Shown here piece after piece: positions 50,684 to 60,500 of a DNA stretch of 64,000 bases. The stretch comes from an uncultured Prevotella sp. GTDB lineage: Bacteria > Bacteroidota > Bacteroidia > Bacteroidales > Bacteroidaceae. The stretch lies in the NCBI GenBank assembly GCA_900546575.1, contig URDM01000003.1, forward strand, positions 1 through 64,000. The letters are read 5' to 3'. The translations under genes and the position numbers were made by a program. Under the pieces are notes generated by a model that saw nothing but the letters and a program-made list of their open reading frames with translations, was not told the origin of the DNA and ran no database searches. Each line of letters starts with the position of its first letter. Positions within the stretch are counted from its first letter, which is position 1.

Positions 50684-53600
50684 TTAGAATGTGATGTTGG
50701 CACCAACAGATATTGTGCGATAGTAAGGATAGTCCCATACAATACTGTTGCTGGTGTTGCCTTCGGGGTCGTAGCCCTTAGGCAGGTCACTGATAGTGGC
50801 AAGGTTCTCAATGCTGACGTACACGCGTGCCTGCTCTATGAGCGCCTTCTTCACCCAATTGCGTGGCAAGGTGTAGCCGAGGGTGATGTTCTTGACGCGC
50901 AGATAGGCTGCATTCTGCAGATACTTGTCGCTAACACGAGTGTTAGAACCTACGTTGTTGCCCTGGTTGTAGATGCGGAACAACTTGGCGTTGGGGTTCT
51001 TTGCAACCATATAGTCGGGATCGGCAGGATCATAGCTCTTTGCCTGCCAGTAGTCGGTCTGGTTAGAGAAGAGCGGCTGGAACACAGCATCGCCCGAACC
51101 TGCACCTGCAAACGGGAATATTGAAGAGCCGCCGAGCCAGTAGTCGCGCTTGCCTACGCCCTGCAGACGTACGTCGAGGCTGAATCCCTTGTAGCTTGCA
51201 CCCAAGTTTGCACCGAACTGATAGCGTGCACGAGTGTTGCCAATGATCTTACGGTCGCCAGGATCGCTTAATGTGCCAGCGCCGGAATTGATCACTCCGT
51301 TGCCGTCGAGGTCCTTGAACTTCATGTCACCAGGCTGAACAGAATAGCCCTGGATAGATGTCACGCCTTCCTTCAGAGTCCATACGCCACGCTTTGCATC
51401 GTCCATCACGAAGTCGTCGATGCTATAGTAGCCGTCAGCAACATAGCCCCACAGCTCGCCAAGCTTCTCTCCGACGTAGTGCTGGCCAATAAGTCCGGTC
51501 TCGTTATTGAATTTCTTTATCTTAGCCTGGTTGTCGTAGATGTTGAAACCGATGTTGTAGGCGAAATCACCGATACGGTCGCGCCATGTCAGATTGAGTT
51601 CCCAACCGTCAGACGAAAGGTCGGCGATGTTCTGAAGCGGTGCCGATGTACCCACAACGCCCGGTATCTCAATACCCGCAGCAAGCATTCCATCTGTGCG
51701 GCGCTTGTAGTAGTCGAATGTCATCTGCAAACGGTTGTTCAGAGCCGTAACGTCAACACCGAAGTTGATGGTCTTCACGGTCTCCCATGTGAAGCTGCTA
51801 CTGATGAGTCCCGGCGAAGTGATGACGTTGACCTTGTCGTTCTTGTCGAGCCATACGGTGCTTGGACTGACGGTCATGGTCGAAAGGAACTGATAAGGAT
51901 TGATGTTCTGGTTGCCGATAGAACCGTAGCTGGCGCGCAACTTGATGTCGTCGAGCCATGTGCGCGACCATTCCATGAACTTCTCCTGTCCCAAACGCCA
52001 GCCTACTGACACTGACGGGAAGAAGCCGAAGCGGTCGTTCTTGGGGAATTTGGACGATCCGTCGTAGCGGCCGTTAAGCTCGAGCAGGTAGCGGTCCTTG
52101 AAAGCATAGTTGAGACGGGCGAAACCGCTGCGTATTGAATACTCCGAATAGCCGTCGGTGATGCTCTTGTCGCCCGAACCTCCGGCAAACGAAGGTACCG
52201 ACGGAGTAGTCTGTCCCTTCACCTGGGCATAGAACGACTTGTACGAATAGCTCTCCTGGTTGAAACCAGCCATTGCCTTGAACGAGTGGTCGCCCCAACG
52301 ATGGTCGTAGTTAGAGAACACGTTTAAGGCATTGTAGCGCTTCTGTGTGTCCTGCATGTTGTAGTAGTCCTGTCCCGACTCTACCGACCACTTGGCAGCC
52401 AGCTGCACATCGGCAAAGTGGAAGCGCTCCGAATAGAAGTGCGAGTCGGCATCCTTCTTGTCGAAGGTGTATTCGGCTGTGATGGTCCAGTCCTTCAACG
52501 GCTTGAATACAGAGCGTGTAGAGACACGCGTTACGGCTGTATTCAGATGTGATACCGGAGCCAGTCGGAGCATGTTGCTCGGTGTCTGCGAGGGCAGGTC
52601 GTCCTCAATTCCGAGTATCGAACCGGGTATGTTGCCCTCGGGATAGTAGCCTACAAGACGTGTGGTGTAGAATCCCGACATGTTGCCTACGTTCACCGGA
52701 TTGGTCTTGTCGGCATCGGTATAGAGCAGGTTCACCTCCTGTGTAAACCACTTGTTGACATCGGCAGAGACGAAAGCCGAAATGTTCTTGCGCATGTACT
52801 TGTCCTTGCTGGTGATGAGCGGACCGTCCTCACGGCTCAATCCTGCCGACATACGGAAACGTATGCGGTCGTTGCCACCCGAGATTGATACGTTGTGGTT
52901 CTGCAGAGCGCCCGTTGTGAGGATGCGCTTGTACATGTTCTTCTCGCTGAGCCAGTACACGCGGCCGTCTTCATCCTTATAGATGCCGTCGCCGACGGTG
53001 TTGAGCGACGACGGATTCTGCTTGTACTGCTGCAGATACTCGCGCCACTTTGCCACGTCGCCGTTGCCTGCCCAGTAAGAGTTGGTGTAGCCTGCCTCAA
53101 GATAGGCATCAATATATTCGGTCAGACTCGACTGCTCAAGTACGTTGAGCGAGCGTTCCCAGCCTACGTTGAAGTTGTAGTTGAGATTAATCTTTGACTT
53201 GTCCTTGGGACGTTTTGTGGTAACGAGAATAACGCCACCGGCTGCACGCGCACCGTAAATGGCTGACGATGCGGCGTCCTTCAATACCGATACGCTCTCG
53301 ATGTCGTCGGGATTGAGCAGGCTGATGTCGCCCTCTACGTTGTCAATAAGCACGAGCGGACCGCCACCGTTGATTGACAGCGTACCGCGGATGTTGAACG
53401 ACTTGGTCTGTCCAGGACCCGTACCGCCACCGATGGTGAGTCCGGGCATGGCTCCCTGCAATGCTGCTGCGGCATTGGTTACGGGACGGTCGCCGAGCAC
53501 TTCGCTCATCTTAACCTGCGAGACAGAACCTGTGAGGTTCTCCTTCTTCTGCGTACCGAAACCTACAACAACCACCTCGTCGAGGGTCTTGTTGTCTTCC

Positions 53601-53938
53601 TTAAGAGTAATGTTGAGTGGTGTGCCGTTCCATACCACTTCCTGCGAAGTAAAACCGATGAACGACACTACGAGGCGGCTGCCCTTCTTCACTCCATTGA
53701 TGGCGAAATCGCCGTCAAGTCCGGTCACTGTTCCGTTGGTTGTGCCTTTCACTACTACTGAGACACCAATGAGTGTCTCGCCATTAGTGTCCTTAACGAC
53801 GCCTTTGCATGCGGAAGTCTGCTGCTGCATGGTCTGCAAGACCGATGCCGAAGCACCAGGAACCGCACTCGCACCAGCCGGAGTTGCTGCCAATGCTGAC
53901 AATAACAATGTCAATGGGATAGTCCTGTTTTTCTTCAT
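50684..53938 (-). CDS. SusC/RagA family TonB-linked outer membrane transporter
   Basis: An outer-membrane oligosaccharide transporter of 1084 aa. After a signal peptide (TIPLTLLLSALAATPAGASA), a carboxypeptidase-regulatory-like domain follows (ACKGVVKDTNGETLIGVSVV, SFIGFTSQEVVW). The SusC plug comes next (VVVGFGTQKKENLTGSVSQV, ALQGAMPGLTIGGGTGPGQT, LVLIDNVEGDISLLNPDDIE), then a large barrel ending ISVGANITF. There is no N-terminal STN domain, so it does not signal to an anti-sigma factor in the usual way. It pairs with the SusD downstream and probably serves the sulfated-glycan system with the sulfatase. No glycoside hydrolase accompanies it in this locus. Confidence 0.96.
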   Translation of the reverse strand: MKKNRTIPLTLLLSALAATPAGASAVPGASASVLQTMQQQTSACKGVVKDTNGETLIGVSVVVKGTTNGTVTGLDGDFAINGVKKGSRLVVSFIGFTSQEVVWNGTPLNITLKEDNKTLDEVVVVGFGTQKKENLTGSVSQVKMSEVLGDRPVTNAAAALQGAMPGLTIGGGTGPGQTKSFNIRGTLSINGGGPLVLIDNVEGDISLLNPDDIESVSVLKDAASSAIYGARAAGGVILVTTKRPKDKSKINLNYNFNVGWERSLNVLEQSSLTEYIDAYLEAGYTNSYWAGNGDVAKWREYLQQYKQNPSSLNTVGDGIYKDEDGRVYWLSEKNMYKRILTTGALQNHNVSISGGNDRIRFRMSAGLSREDGPLITSKDKYMRKNISAFVSADVNKWFTQEVNLLYTDADKTNPVNVGNMSGFYTTRLVGYYPEGNIPGSILGIEDDLPSQTPSNMLRLAPVSHLNTAVTRVSTRSVFKPLKDWTITAEYTFDKKDADSHFYSERFHFADVQLAAKWSVESGQDYYNMQDTQKRYNALNVFSNYDHRWGDHSFKAMAGFNQESYSYKSFYAQVKGQTTPSVPSFAGGSGDKSITDGYSEYSIRSGFARLNYAFKDRYLLELNGRYDGSSKFPKNDRFGFFPSVSVGWRLGQEKFMEWSRTWLDDIKLRASYGSIGNQNINPYQFLSTMTVSPSTVWLDKNDKVNVITSPGLISSSFTWETVKTINFGVDVTALNNRLQMTFDYYKRRTDGMLAAGIEIPGVVGTSAPLQNIADLSSDGWELNLTWRDRIGDFAYNIGFNIYDNQAKIKKFNNETGLIGQHYVGEKLGELWGYVADGYYSIDDFVMDDAKRGVWTLKEGVTSIQGYSVQPGDMKFKDLDGNGVINSGAGTLSDPGDRKIIGNTRARYQFGANLGASYKGFSLDVRLQGVGKRDYWLGGSSIFPFAGAGSGDAVFQPLFSNQTDYWQAKSYDPADPDYMVAKNPNAKLFRIYNQGNNVGSNTRVSDKYLQNAAYLRVKNITLGYTLPRNWVKKALIEQARVYVSIENLATISDLPKGYDPEGNTSNSIVWDYPYYRTISVGANITF

Positions 53939-54188
53939 CTTGTAAGAGATTGTTTATGATTAGTTCTAAAATGTATAAATCAATATATAAGTTCAGGTTG
54001 CCGTATTGCTACCTTTAGGTTTCGTCCGTTTTGAAGTTGTAAAGATAAATATAATTTCGGCAAGTAGTTGTTTTTTTACAACATTTTCACATGGTTAACA
54101 ATCTGTTACAATTGCGACACTTTTGACTGCGAAGAAAGTCTTGTTACGGAAGATGGATTGACGCAAATAGACAGACAAGAAAGTAACT
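53939..54188. other. susC upstream region
   Basis: No gene. A possible -7 box TATCTTTA is read on the minus strand at 54047-54040, but the -33 element is poor. Hairpin element C3 begins at 54189. Confidence 0.4.
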
Positions 54189-54304
54189 GTAGGAGGCTAT
54201 GGCGTCCCCGCCGTAGCCTGAGCAAGCTGAAAGTGCAAATCATAACAATAGCAAATGCGTCGGCAAACTGCTCAGGCTACGGCGAGGACGCCATAGCCTC
54301 CTAC
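54189..54304. repeat. Hairpin element family C, copy 2 (116 bp)
   Basis: The same length as copy 1. Relative to copy 1, the left arm carries CCGTAGCC and the right arm carries GGCTACGG. This paired change keeps the long hairpin matched but disturbs the small self-hairpins. It lies between the susC promoter region and the terminator of the downstream operon. Confidence 0.88.
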
Positions 54305-54373
54305 TGTTTGCATTGCCTGTTCTATCCTGTCTTGAGCCTATGTTTTCATCACAAAACATTTCGGGTGGGATAG

Positions 54374-54415
54374 AAGAAAAAGCCCTCCGACTGTCGTCAC
54401 GACAATCGGAGGGCT
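54374..54415 (-). terminator. Terminator of the ECF sigma operon
   Basis: A stem of AGCCCTCCGA-TGTCGT paired with ACGACA-TCGGAGGGCT (54381-54415). On the minus strand it is followed by TTTTTCTTC. Confidence 0.85.
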
Positions 54416-54452
54416 GGGATTATATTATTTCATATTAATAGAGAGAGAAATC

Positions 54453-55415
54453 TTACTTGCCGCCCAGATACGTCTGGGCGAGATTGAGCATTTCGCGTAT
54501 GCCCTTGTCGCGTGCATTCTGCTTCATGTCATCAAGTATTCCTATGCATGATAAGCGCTCGTTGTGGAGCAAAAGCTTGCCGTGCTCTCGGCACAACTGC
54601 AGCATCTTGTTGACGGGCGGCATTATGCGGTTGGCGAAGAAGGTCTGCTCCTTGCCCGCAAACTGCACCACCTGTATATACTCGGTGCGCAGATCGTTGA
54701 ACCGCTGTATGAAGTCGCCGCTGTTCTTTATGGGCACATCGATGCTGCTTGCCTTCTTGTTGTCCTGCGGACGATACACTATGCTGTTGCCCGTGTTGCG
54801 GTCGTAGCGTATGATAGTGCCGTCGGAGTTGACCGTAATGGACGTGTTGGTGTCGTCGGAATTGACGGTAGTAGTGGTCTTGGTTATGGTCTTGGGCAGC
54901 GACCTCACGTATTCGGGGTTCAGGCTGTATACATGTATGATGTCTACATACCACATTTCCTTATTCTTCTTATCCTTCTTGCCTTCATACCAAGCCAATG
55001 CATAGCACGTGCGACGCTTCGAATCGGCAGGGTCCTTAAAGTAAAGCACGAAGTAGTTGCGGTCGGAATATTTCATAAACACTATCGACTTTTCCGAATT
55101 CTTGCCATAACCTATTTTACTGGCAGAGCCGTCGTAGCCTGCCATACGCTTGTTCACAGAGTAGGCATTCGTCTGCTCGTCGTTGAAGGCGTCCATCAGC
55201 TGCTTGAACTTGCCGCTGTTCTTTGCCACAAGAAATATATTTCTTTCATAAACGCATTGCTTGCCGTCGGTGTCGGTGGCGGTTTCCTTGGAGGTTGAAA
55301 TTTCTTCAACAGCGCCTTTCTTGAACTGCTCCACTACGCGTGCAATGGTGGTCTGCGCTGCCGCAAATGCCGGAACGAGCGCAAGGGCGATAATCATTGT
55401 GAATATCTTTTTCAT
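54453..55415 (-). CDS. Secreted protein of the sigma-factor operon, unknown function
   Basis: A 320-aa exported protein. The signal peptide is MKKIFTMIIALALVPAFAAA, then QTT; the ATG at 55415 is chosen to begin it. The body is mixed alpha/beta with a Thr/Asp-rich middle (KTITKTTTTVNSDDTNTSIT). The C-terminal helical part contains MNLAQTYLGGK-like segments. Bacteroidales sigma operons often carry a secreted DUF protein in this place (a DUF6108-type protein comes to mind, not confirmed). It lies 58 bp after the anti-sigma-like gene and is followed by a terminator. It may be a sensed or output protein of the circuit. Function unknown. Confidence 0.75.
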   Translation of the reverse strand: MKKIFTMIIALALVPAFAAAQTTIARVVEQFKKGAVEEISTSKETATDTDGKQCVYERNIFLVAKNSGKFKQLMDAFNDEQTNAYSVNKRMAGYDGSASKIGYGKNSEKSIVFMKYSDRNYFVLYFKDPADSKRRTCYALAWYEGKKDKKNKEMWYVDIIHVYSLNPEYVRSLPKTITKTTTTVNSDDTNTSITVNSDGTIIRYDRNTGNSIVYRPQDNKKASSIDVPIKNSGDFIQRFNDLRTEYIQVVQFAGKEQTFFANRIMPPVNKMLQLCREHGKLLLHNERLSCIGILDDMKQNARDKGIREMLNLAQTYLGGK

Positions 55416-55473
55416 AATCGTCAATGTTTTATTAGGTGTATTTATTCGATGCGAGTATATTATTCATCCGATG

Positions 55474-56238
55474 TCAATACTGTTCGTCGGCGGCTTCGTC
55501 GTCGATTTGGTTGAGCATATCTACTGCAAGCAGCGTGTTGCGCACCTCGTCGACAAGCCTGAGCGACTCCCTTATGTCGTGCTCTATGCTCTGGCGCTCT
55601 GCCTCGGACAACTCGTGTATGGCTACAAGGCAGTCGGTGGCAGAGCCGTTCATGTTGGCATTGGCTTCGTGCGTGATGCTGTCGGTGGCGGCAGCGTGAG
55701 CCAGATAGGTCTTGGGCGGAGCCAAGTAGTAGCGGCGGCGTACGCTTGGGCGACGACGTTGGGGCTGTGGCTTGAGCTTTACGGAGTCGGTCACGACGTT
55801 CTGTTCAGCCTCAACGCCTGTAGACGTGCTGCACGTGTCGCTCACTACTACAGCCGATGCAATGGGCTGGACGGGTGCCGACGGGCGATGCATTATCAGC
55901 AACAGAGCCACGGCTGCTGCCACTGCCGCTGCCCCACTCCACCATGCTGCCATGCGAAGGCTGTGTCTGCGCGGAGCGACAACATTGTTGCTGTCGGGCG
56001 CGACACGAGTGTCTGACTGCCCGCAGGAACCGTCAAACTCGGGCAAAGCACCTAAGGGCATGCCTTCGTCGAAGTAGGCGAACATGTCGCGGTAGGGCTT
56101 CAGCGAGTCGGGCACGTCGGTAGCAGTGCGGAAGTAGCGCGCTATGAGCTGCTCCTCGTCGACGGTTGTCTGTCCGTTCATGTATTTGTCTATGAGTTGC
56201 TGTATTTGCATAACTGTCATTTTATTGGGGTTGTTCAT
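55474..56238 (-). CDS. Single-pass membrane protein, anti-sigma-factor-like
   Basis: A 254-aa protein. A cytosolic N-terminal helical region (IQQLIDKYMNGQTTVDEEQL, IARYF) precedes one membrane helix at about 96-115 (AAWWSGAAAVAAAVALLLIM). A periplasmic part follows with a basic stretch (RRRPSVRRRYYLAPPKTYLA) and an acidic C-terminal helix. The MTVMQIQQLIDKYMNGQTT start resembles the zinc-less anti-sigma modules found after ECF genes in Bacteroidales. Its position downstream of the ECF gene supports an anti-sigma role, which is inference. The start could be 56238 or 56220. Confidence 0.7.
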   Translation of the reverse strand: MNNPNKMTVMQIQQLIDKYMNGQTTVDEEQLIARYFRTATDVPDSLKPYRDMFAYFDEGMPLGALPEFDGSCGQSDTRVAPDSNNVVAPRRHSLRMAAWWSGAAAVAAAVALLLIMHRPSAPVQPIASAVVVSDTCSTSTGVEAEQNVVTDSVKLKPQPQRRRPSVRRRYYLAPPKTYLAHAAATDSITHEANANMNGSATDCLVAIHELSEAERQSIEHDIRESLRLVDEVRNTLLAVDMLNQIDDEAADEQY

Positions 56239-56285
56239 CTTACTAACTGAGCTTTCGCAAGTTCAGAGAATTCAGTAGTTAAAGG

Positions 56286-56392
56286 AGTTAAGAAGTTAAG
56301 CCAAATGCTTATAATGCTATATCGAGCAAATAAAACTAATGGCTTAACTCCTTAGCGACCGTAGGGCGCGACTACTCCTTAACTTCTTAACT
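56286..56392. repeat. 15-bp inverted repeat between sigma and anti-sigma genes
   Basis: AGTTAAGAAGTTAAG (56286-56300) and CTTAACTTCTTAACT (56378-56392), separated by 77 bp. Flanking GGAGTTAAG-type steps extend it. It could be a weak terminator or attenuator that lowers anti-sigma expression. Confidence 0.55.
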
Positions 56393-56409
56393 ACTTTCGC
56401 TTGCGAAAC

Positions 56410-56919
56410 TTAAATTACTGTTAACTCTTTACGCTGCCGTGCAAGCATTGCCTGCATCAGTTTGCGACGTGCTCGGGAGAGCAACGTGGGCACCGAGGCG
56501 ACACCGATGCCGAGTATTGCGGCTATCTGCTTGTCGGTCTTGCGTTCCACCTGACGCAGATGCAGCACCTGATATTCCGTTGACGGCAGTGCCTGCATTC
56601 TCTGTTCGAGCCACCGCTCATCGTCGGCTACCTCCATAAGCGTGTCGGGCTGTGTGTGGAGTTCGTCGATTATGGGGCGGCTGTCCATCGGAACGGTGCG
56701 CCGTCGTCGGTGAATGTCAATCGACAAGTTGCGCGCCACGGTGACGACAAGGGCCTCAACACGCTCCATCTTTAGCTCTCCGCGCAACGACCACAGCCTC
56801 AGCAGCGCATCCTGCGCCACATCCTCTGCATCGTCGGCATCAAGTCCGAGGCTGCGCGCTGTGTCTACCGAGCGTTGGCGCAGCACTGGTGCTATATGTT
56901 CAAACTCCTTGTCTTTCAT
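56410..56919 (-). CDS. RNA polymerase ECF-type sigma factor
   Basis: A 169-aa sigma-70 family factor. Region 2 covers about residues 10-75 (ADDAEDVAQDALLRLWSLRG, TVARNLSIDIHRRRR). Region 4 covers about 105-160 (LPSTEYQVLHLRQVERKTDK, QIAAILGIGVASVPTLLSRA). It should direct polymerase to a specific promoter set, probably including its own operon. It is the first gene of a three-gene unit with the anti-sigma-like and secreted proteins. The signal it responds to is unknown. It is not next to an STN-type receptor, which makes a TonB-receptor-driven circuit less likely. Confidence 0.92.
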   Translation of the reverse strand: MKDKEFEHIAPVLRQRSVDTARSLGLDADDAEDVAQDALLRLWSLRGELKMERVEALVVTVARNLSIDIHRRRRTVPMDSRPIIDELHTQPDTLMEVADDERWLEQRMQALPSTEYQVLHLRQVERKTDKQIAAILGIGVASVPTLLSRARRKLMQAMLARQRKELTVI

Positions 56920-57087
56920 TCTTTAGGCTTTCTGATATATAAACGCAGAAGCAACGGATTTATGAACAAGATTAACATTTGTTTGTATTTAAATGGGGTT
57001 AGAACGGGGGAGGAATTAGAGAAAGAGTGGAAAAAGGATGGTAGTAACGAACAATAAGATTAAACTGCGAGTATTGAAAAGCATATA

Positions 57088-57197
57088 GTAGGAGGCTATG
57101 GCGTCCCCGCCGTAGCCTGAGCAATAAATCAGGACATTGTTTATTGTTAATGTTGTTTTACTGCTCAGGTTATGGCGAGGACGCCATAACCTCCTAC
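57088..57197. repeat. Hairpin element family C, copy 3 (110 bp)
   Basis: GTAGGAGGCTATGGCG at 57088, with the complementary arm ending at 57197. The right arm reads GGTTATGG in place of GGCTACGG, giving a G-T type mismatch. The loop differs fully from those of the other copies. Confidence 0.85.
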
Positions 57198-57269
57198 AAT
57201 TTGCTGTTATATCCAAATAGAAAAGCACTCAAGATTGCATTGTTTTCCACTCAAGATTTCCTTGTTTTC

Positions 57270-57376
57270 CAAAAAGGACTCCTTTTGCACTCTGAAAGGA
57301 CTCCTTTTACTCACCAAAAGGACTCCTTTTGCAACCCAAAACGAACCCTTTTGCAACCCAAAAGGACTCCTTTTGA
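57270..57376. repeat. 22-bp palindrome array 6 (5 units, opposite orientation)
   Basis: Units at 57271, 57293, 57315, 57337 and 57359. The cores read CAAAAGGACTCCTTTTG, the reverse-complement form. Hairpin C4 lies about 75 bp to the left and the giant-protein terminator about 70 bp to the right. No gene lies in 56920-57519. Confidence 0.92.
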
Positions 57377-57444
57377 AAATCCGATGGATTTTAAGTGAAA
57401 AGTGAAAAGAGAAAAGTGAAAATTCCGATGGATTTTCTATACAT

Positions 57445-57494
57445 TACAAAACAAAAACGACACGAACCCGAGGTTGCCCCTTGTTCGTGTCGTT
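57445..57494 (-). terminator. Terminator of the giant surface protein gene
   Basis: A perfect 11-bp stem, ACGACACGAAC (57457-57467) and GTTCGTGTCGT (57483-57493). On the minus strand it is followed by TTTTTGTTTTG. Confidence 0.85.
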
Positions 57495-57519
57495 CTTACT
57501 AATCATACTTACTAACTAT

Positions 57520-60500
57520 CTATTTCAGTTTGCGCACGCACACCTGCTTGCCCTGTCTTACAACCTCCACTATCACTACGCCTTGCGTTCCTGCCGTCAT
57601 CGTTACGGCATCGGAAGTGGCTCGTGTTTGGTTTGCTATCATTCCGTTGGGCAGATACAGCCGCACGTCGTCGTCAGTCTGAAGTCCCACAATGCGTATG
57701 CGGTCGGCTGCCACGCGGCTCACATAGATTCTTGAAGCGTCGGCATCGGCAGTCTTGCGGAACGCTATCGAGAAGCGGTTGTTCTGCTCGCCCTTGGCTG
57801 TGGCGCTGAAGGTGTAGCTGCCTTCGAGCAGATCTACAGCCTTGCCAGTGCTTGCGTCCTTCAGCAATACTGCCTCGTAGTCGGTGGCATCGCATCCTTC
57901 GGGCACCTGCATCACGTACATTCCCGCCTCGGGTACGCTGACTCCAATCTTCACTTCGCCCTCTTCGTCGAGTGCGCTGAGCAACGAGTAGCGTCCGCCG
58001 TTGCGTTCGGCGTAGATGAGGGGTTGTGTGCCCGACATCCACTTCACGCCGTCGGCTCCCATATCATAGTCGCTGCGAGCCTCGTCGTGAGGCACTGCCT
58101 GAAAGGCGAACTCATCTGACGCATTGGCTTCAGAAGCCTGACGTGTGGCTGCGTAGGGCGCTATCGCTACTGCCATGCGTGTGGTTGAGGCGTAAGCTTC
58201 ACCCGAAACGCCGGTGGATTGTGCCACGCTGAACTTCTCGGATTCTGCAAGTGTAGCGGTCTGGGTGAACACTGCGTCGAACGGAGGAATGTGTCCCGGC
58301 TGCTCTGCATCAATAGTGAGATTCATATTGAGCGTCTGCATCTCACCCGAAGCGTCGAGCCAATAGGCTATGCGCGGATATTCCATGTCCTTGTAGTTCA
58401 TCGAGCAGATGTAGGGCGAACCGAAGAGGTTCCATCCCATGTTCTCCTTGTGTGTGAACTTGGCTCCGCCGTCAGCCGGCGACGACCACGGCGAGCGGTT
58501 GTTGCTCTGCTGTAGCGTCACGTTTAGGTTGTTGCCGGTTATCTGCCACTTCGGATGCTCATTGAGCTGCTTGCTGTAGAAGCGTGCAGTGAACTTCGTT
58601 GGCGCTCCGGCATTGGGCACAAGTGCCAGTCCGATGTAGCTGAGTCGGTCGGCAGCATTCCAAGCTCCGTCATTGGCATTGTACTTATAGTCGTACTTGG
58701 CTCGCTCCTTGGCGTTGTAGGTGTAAGCCTTGAAGCGGTCGGAATTGGTGACATGGTCTACAATGAACGGCATGTACACATACTGCGACTGTCCGTTCTC
58801 GAAGTCACGTTCAACCGCCAGACGCATATATCCAAACCAGTTGTTGTGCGAACGCAGTCCGGCGTGGTGCTCAAGCAGCAGGAATGCTAAGTAAGCATTG
58901 GCATTGTAGGTGGTACCCGGGTCGGGATAGACACCGTCTTCGATAGCCAGTTCGCGACCGCTGCGCACGTACATCACCGAAGGACAATGCGGATAGTCGG
59001 CAGCGTTGATTGTCGTTGTCTCGCCATCTTTCAGCACGTTCCATGTCTCGAAGCAACCGTTGTCGAGATTATTGCGCAAACGCTTGTTGCCAAGTACGTC
59101 GTAGGCGTGGCCCACCTTGTCTATACACATCTGTGCAGCGGCATATTGTGTTGAGGTTTTAGCCCATCTGTCGAGGTTGTCGTTGTCGTCGTCGTTGAGC
59201 TGATAGCAACAGTAGAGCAGCGACGAGGGCACATAGCGCGTGTGACTGATTGTGTCGGCTACGCTGACGTTGCCCGCTACTGCCTCACCTTGCTTCCATC
59301 CCGGTGCCCGATTGGCATAGCTTCCAAGCAGATTGGGCATGAAGCTGAACTTATTTGAGGCGTCGGTGCTGACATTCTCGATTGTTCCCTGGCTCGAAAC
59401 GTTGACTGCTCTGACACCTGAAACGGTGAGCTGTGATATTGCCGAAGGCTTGGCAGTCTGCTCCCATTTGCTGTCGTAGACGAGCGAGTTGTACAGTACG
59501 CCGTCGCCCGTACCCGAAACGTTGCACTCAACGAGCGCTCCGCCGAGCAATCCCTTACGCAGTTGGGCTGAAGCCGTTATGTCAAATCCGTCGACTACGG
59601 CATCGGCATCAATCGTAAGATTCTTAATCTTCGACATGCTGTATCCGCTTTCGAAGGCTCCATGACGCTTGCCGAGGAGGTCGCTGACCACCTTCTTGGC
59701 TCCGTCCAGTGTCTCGTCCGATGCTGATTTTTCACCGTTCATGTTGCCATAAACGTGTACACGGTCGAGTTCGAGCTTCAGATTGTCTACACTAACTTTC
59801 TGGTCGACAAACACGTAGCTGTCGTTTCCGTTGCGACGCGAGTAGAGTCCGGCAAGGTCAACAGCCGACTGGAGGTCGCCCATCGACTTGTTCCAGCTCT
59901 CGCCCGTGTTCTCAGCCGAAGCTATAGGTGTAACGTAGAGTATCTGACGCAGCTGTGCGTCGTGCTCGTAGGCACCCACATCAACGGCATCGCCTACAAG
60001 TCGGCGCTTGTTGGCAAGCTCCACTTCGGTGTCGGGAATGGCTGGATTGGCTGCCGTTATCTTTGCATCGTCATAGCCGAGCACCTCCTTCTGATAGTGA
60101 GTATTCGAACCTCTATCGAGCAAGAAGAGCGACGGGCGCAGCGTATAGTCCTTGGCTGCGGGATTGGTGAAGTTTGGTCCGTTCATGGCATCGGCATTAG
60201 CCGGACCGTTAACGACTCCATTCGGCACCTTGCCATCAGCATAATGATAGGCAAACGCCTTGTTATTGCGTGCAAATTCAGAGCCTTCTATGCCAGTAAT
60301 GTCCGATTCGAACACTCCGCCTGGGGCATAAATGCTGCCTGGCTTTATCTCGGTGGTTCCGTCGGCAAGCTGCGTCAGGTCGGTCTTGTTGTCCTCGTTC
60401 TGCCATGAAACGGAGTTGAAGACGCGAGTATCGTTGAGCGAAGCCTCTCCAAACTCAGTTGTTGTAGGACTCGAAGCGATAGCCGGACCAAGGTTTTCGA

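Noticed and set aside
1166..57376. The 22-bp arrays as CRISPR arrays
   Set aside because: Spacers are only 5 bp, units are 3-6 per array, and no cas genes are present.
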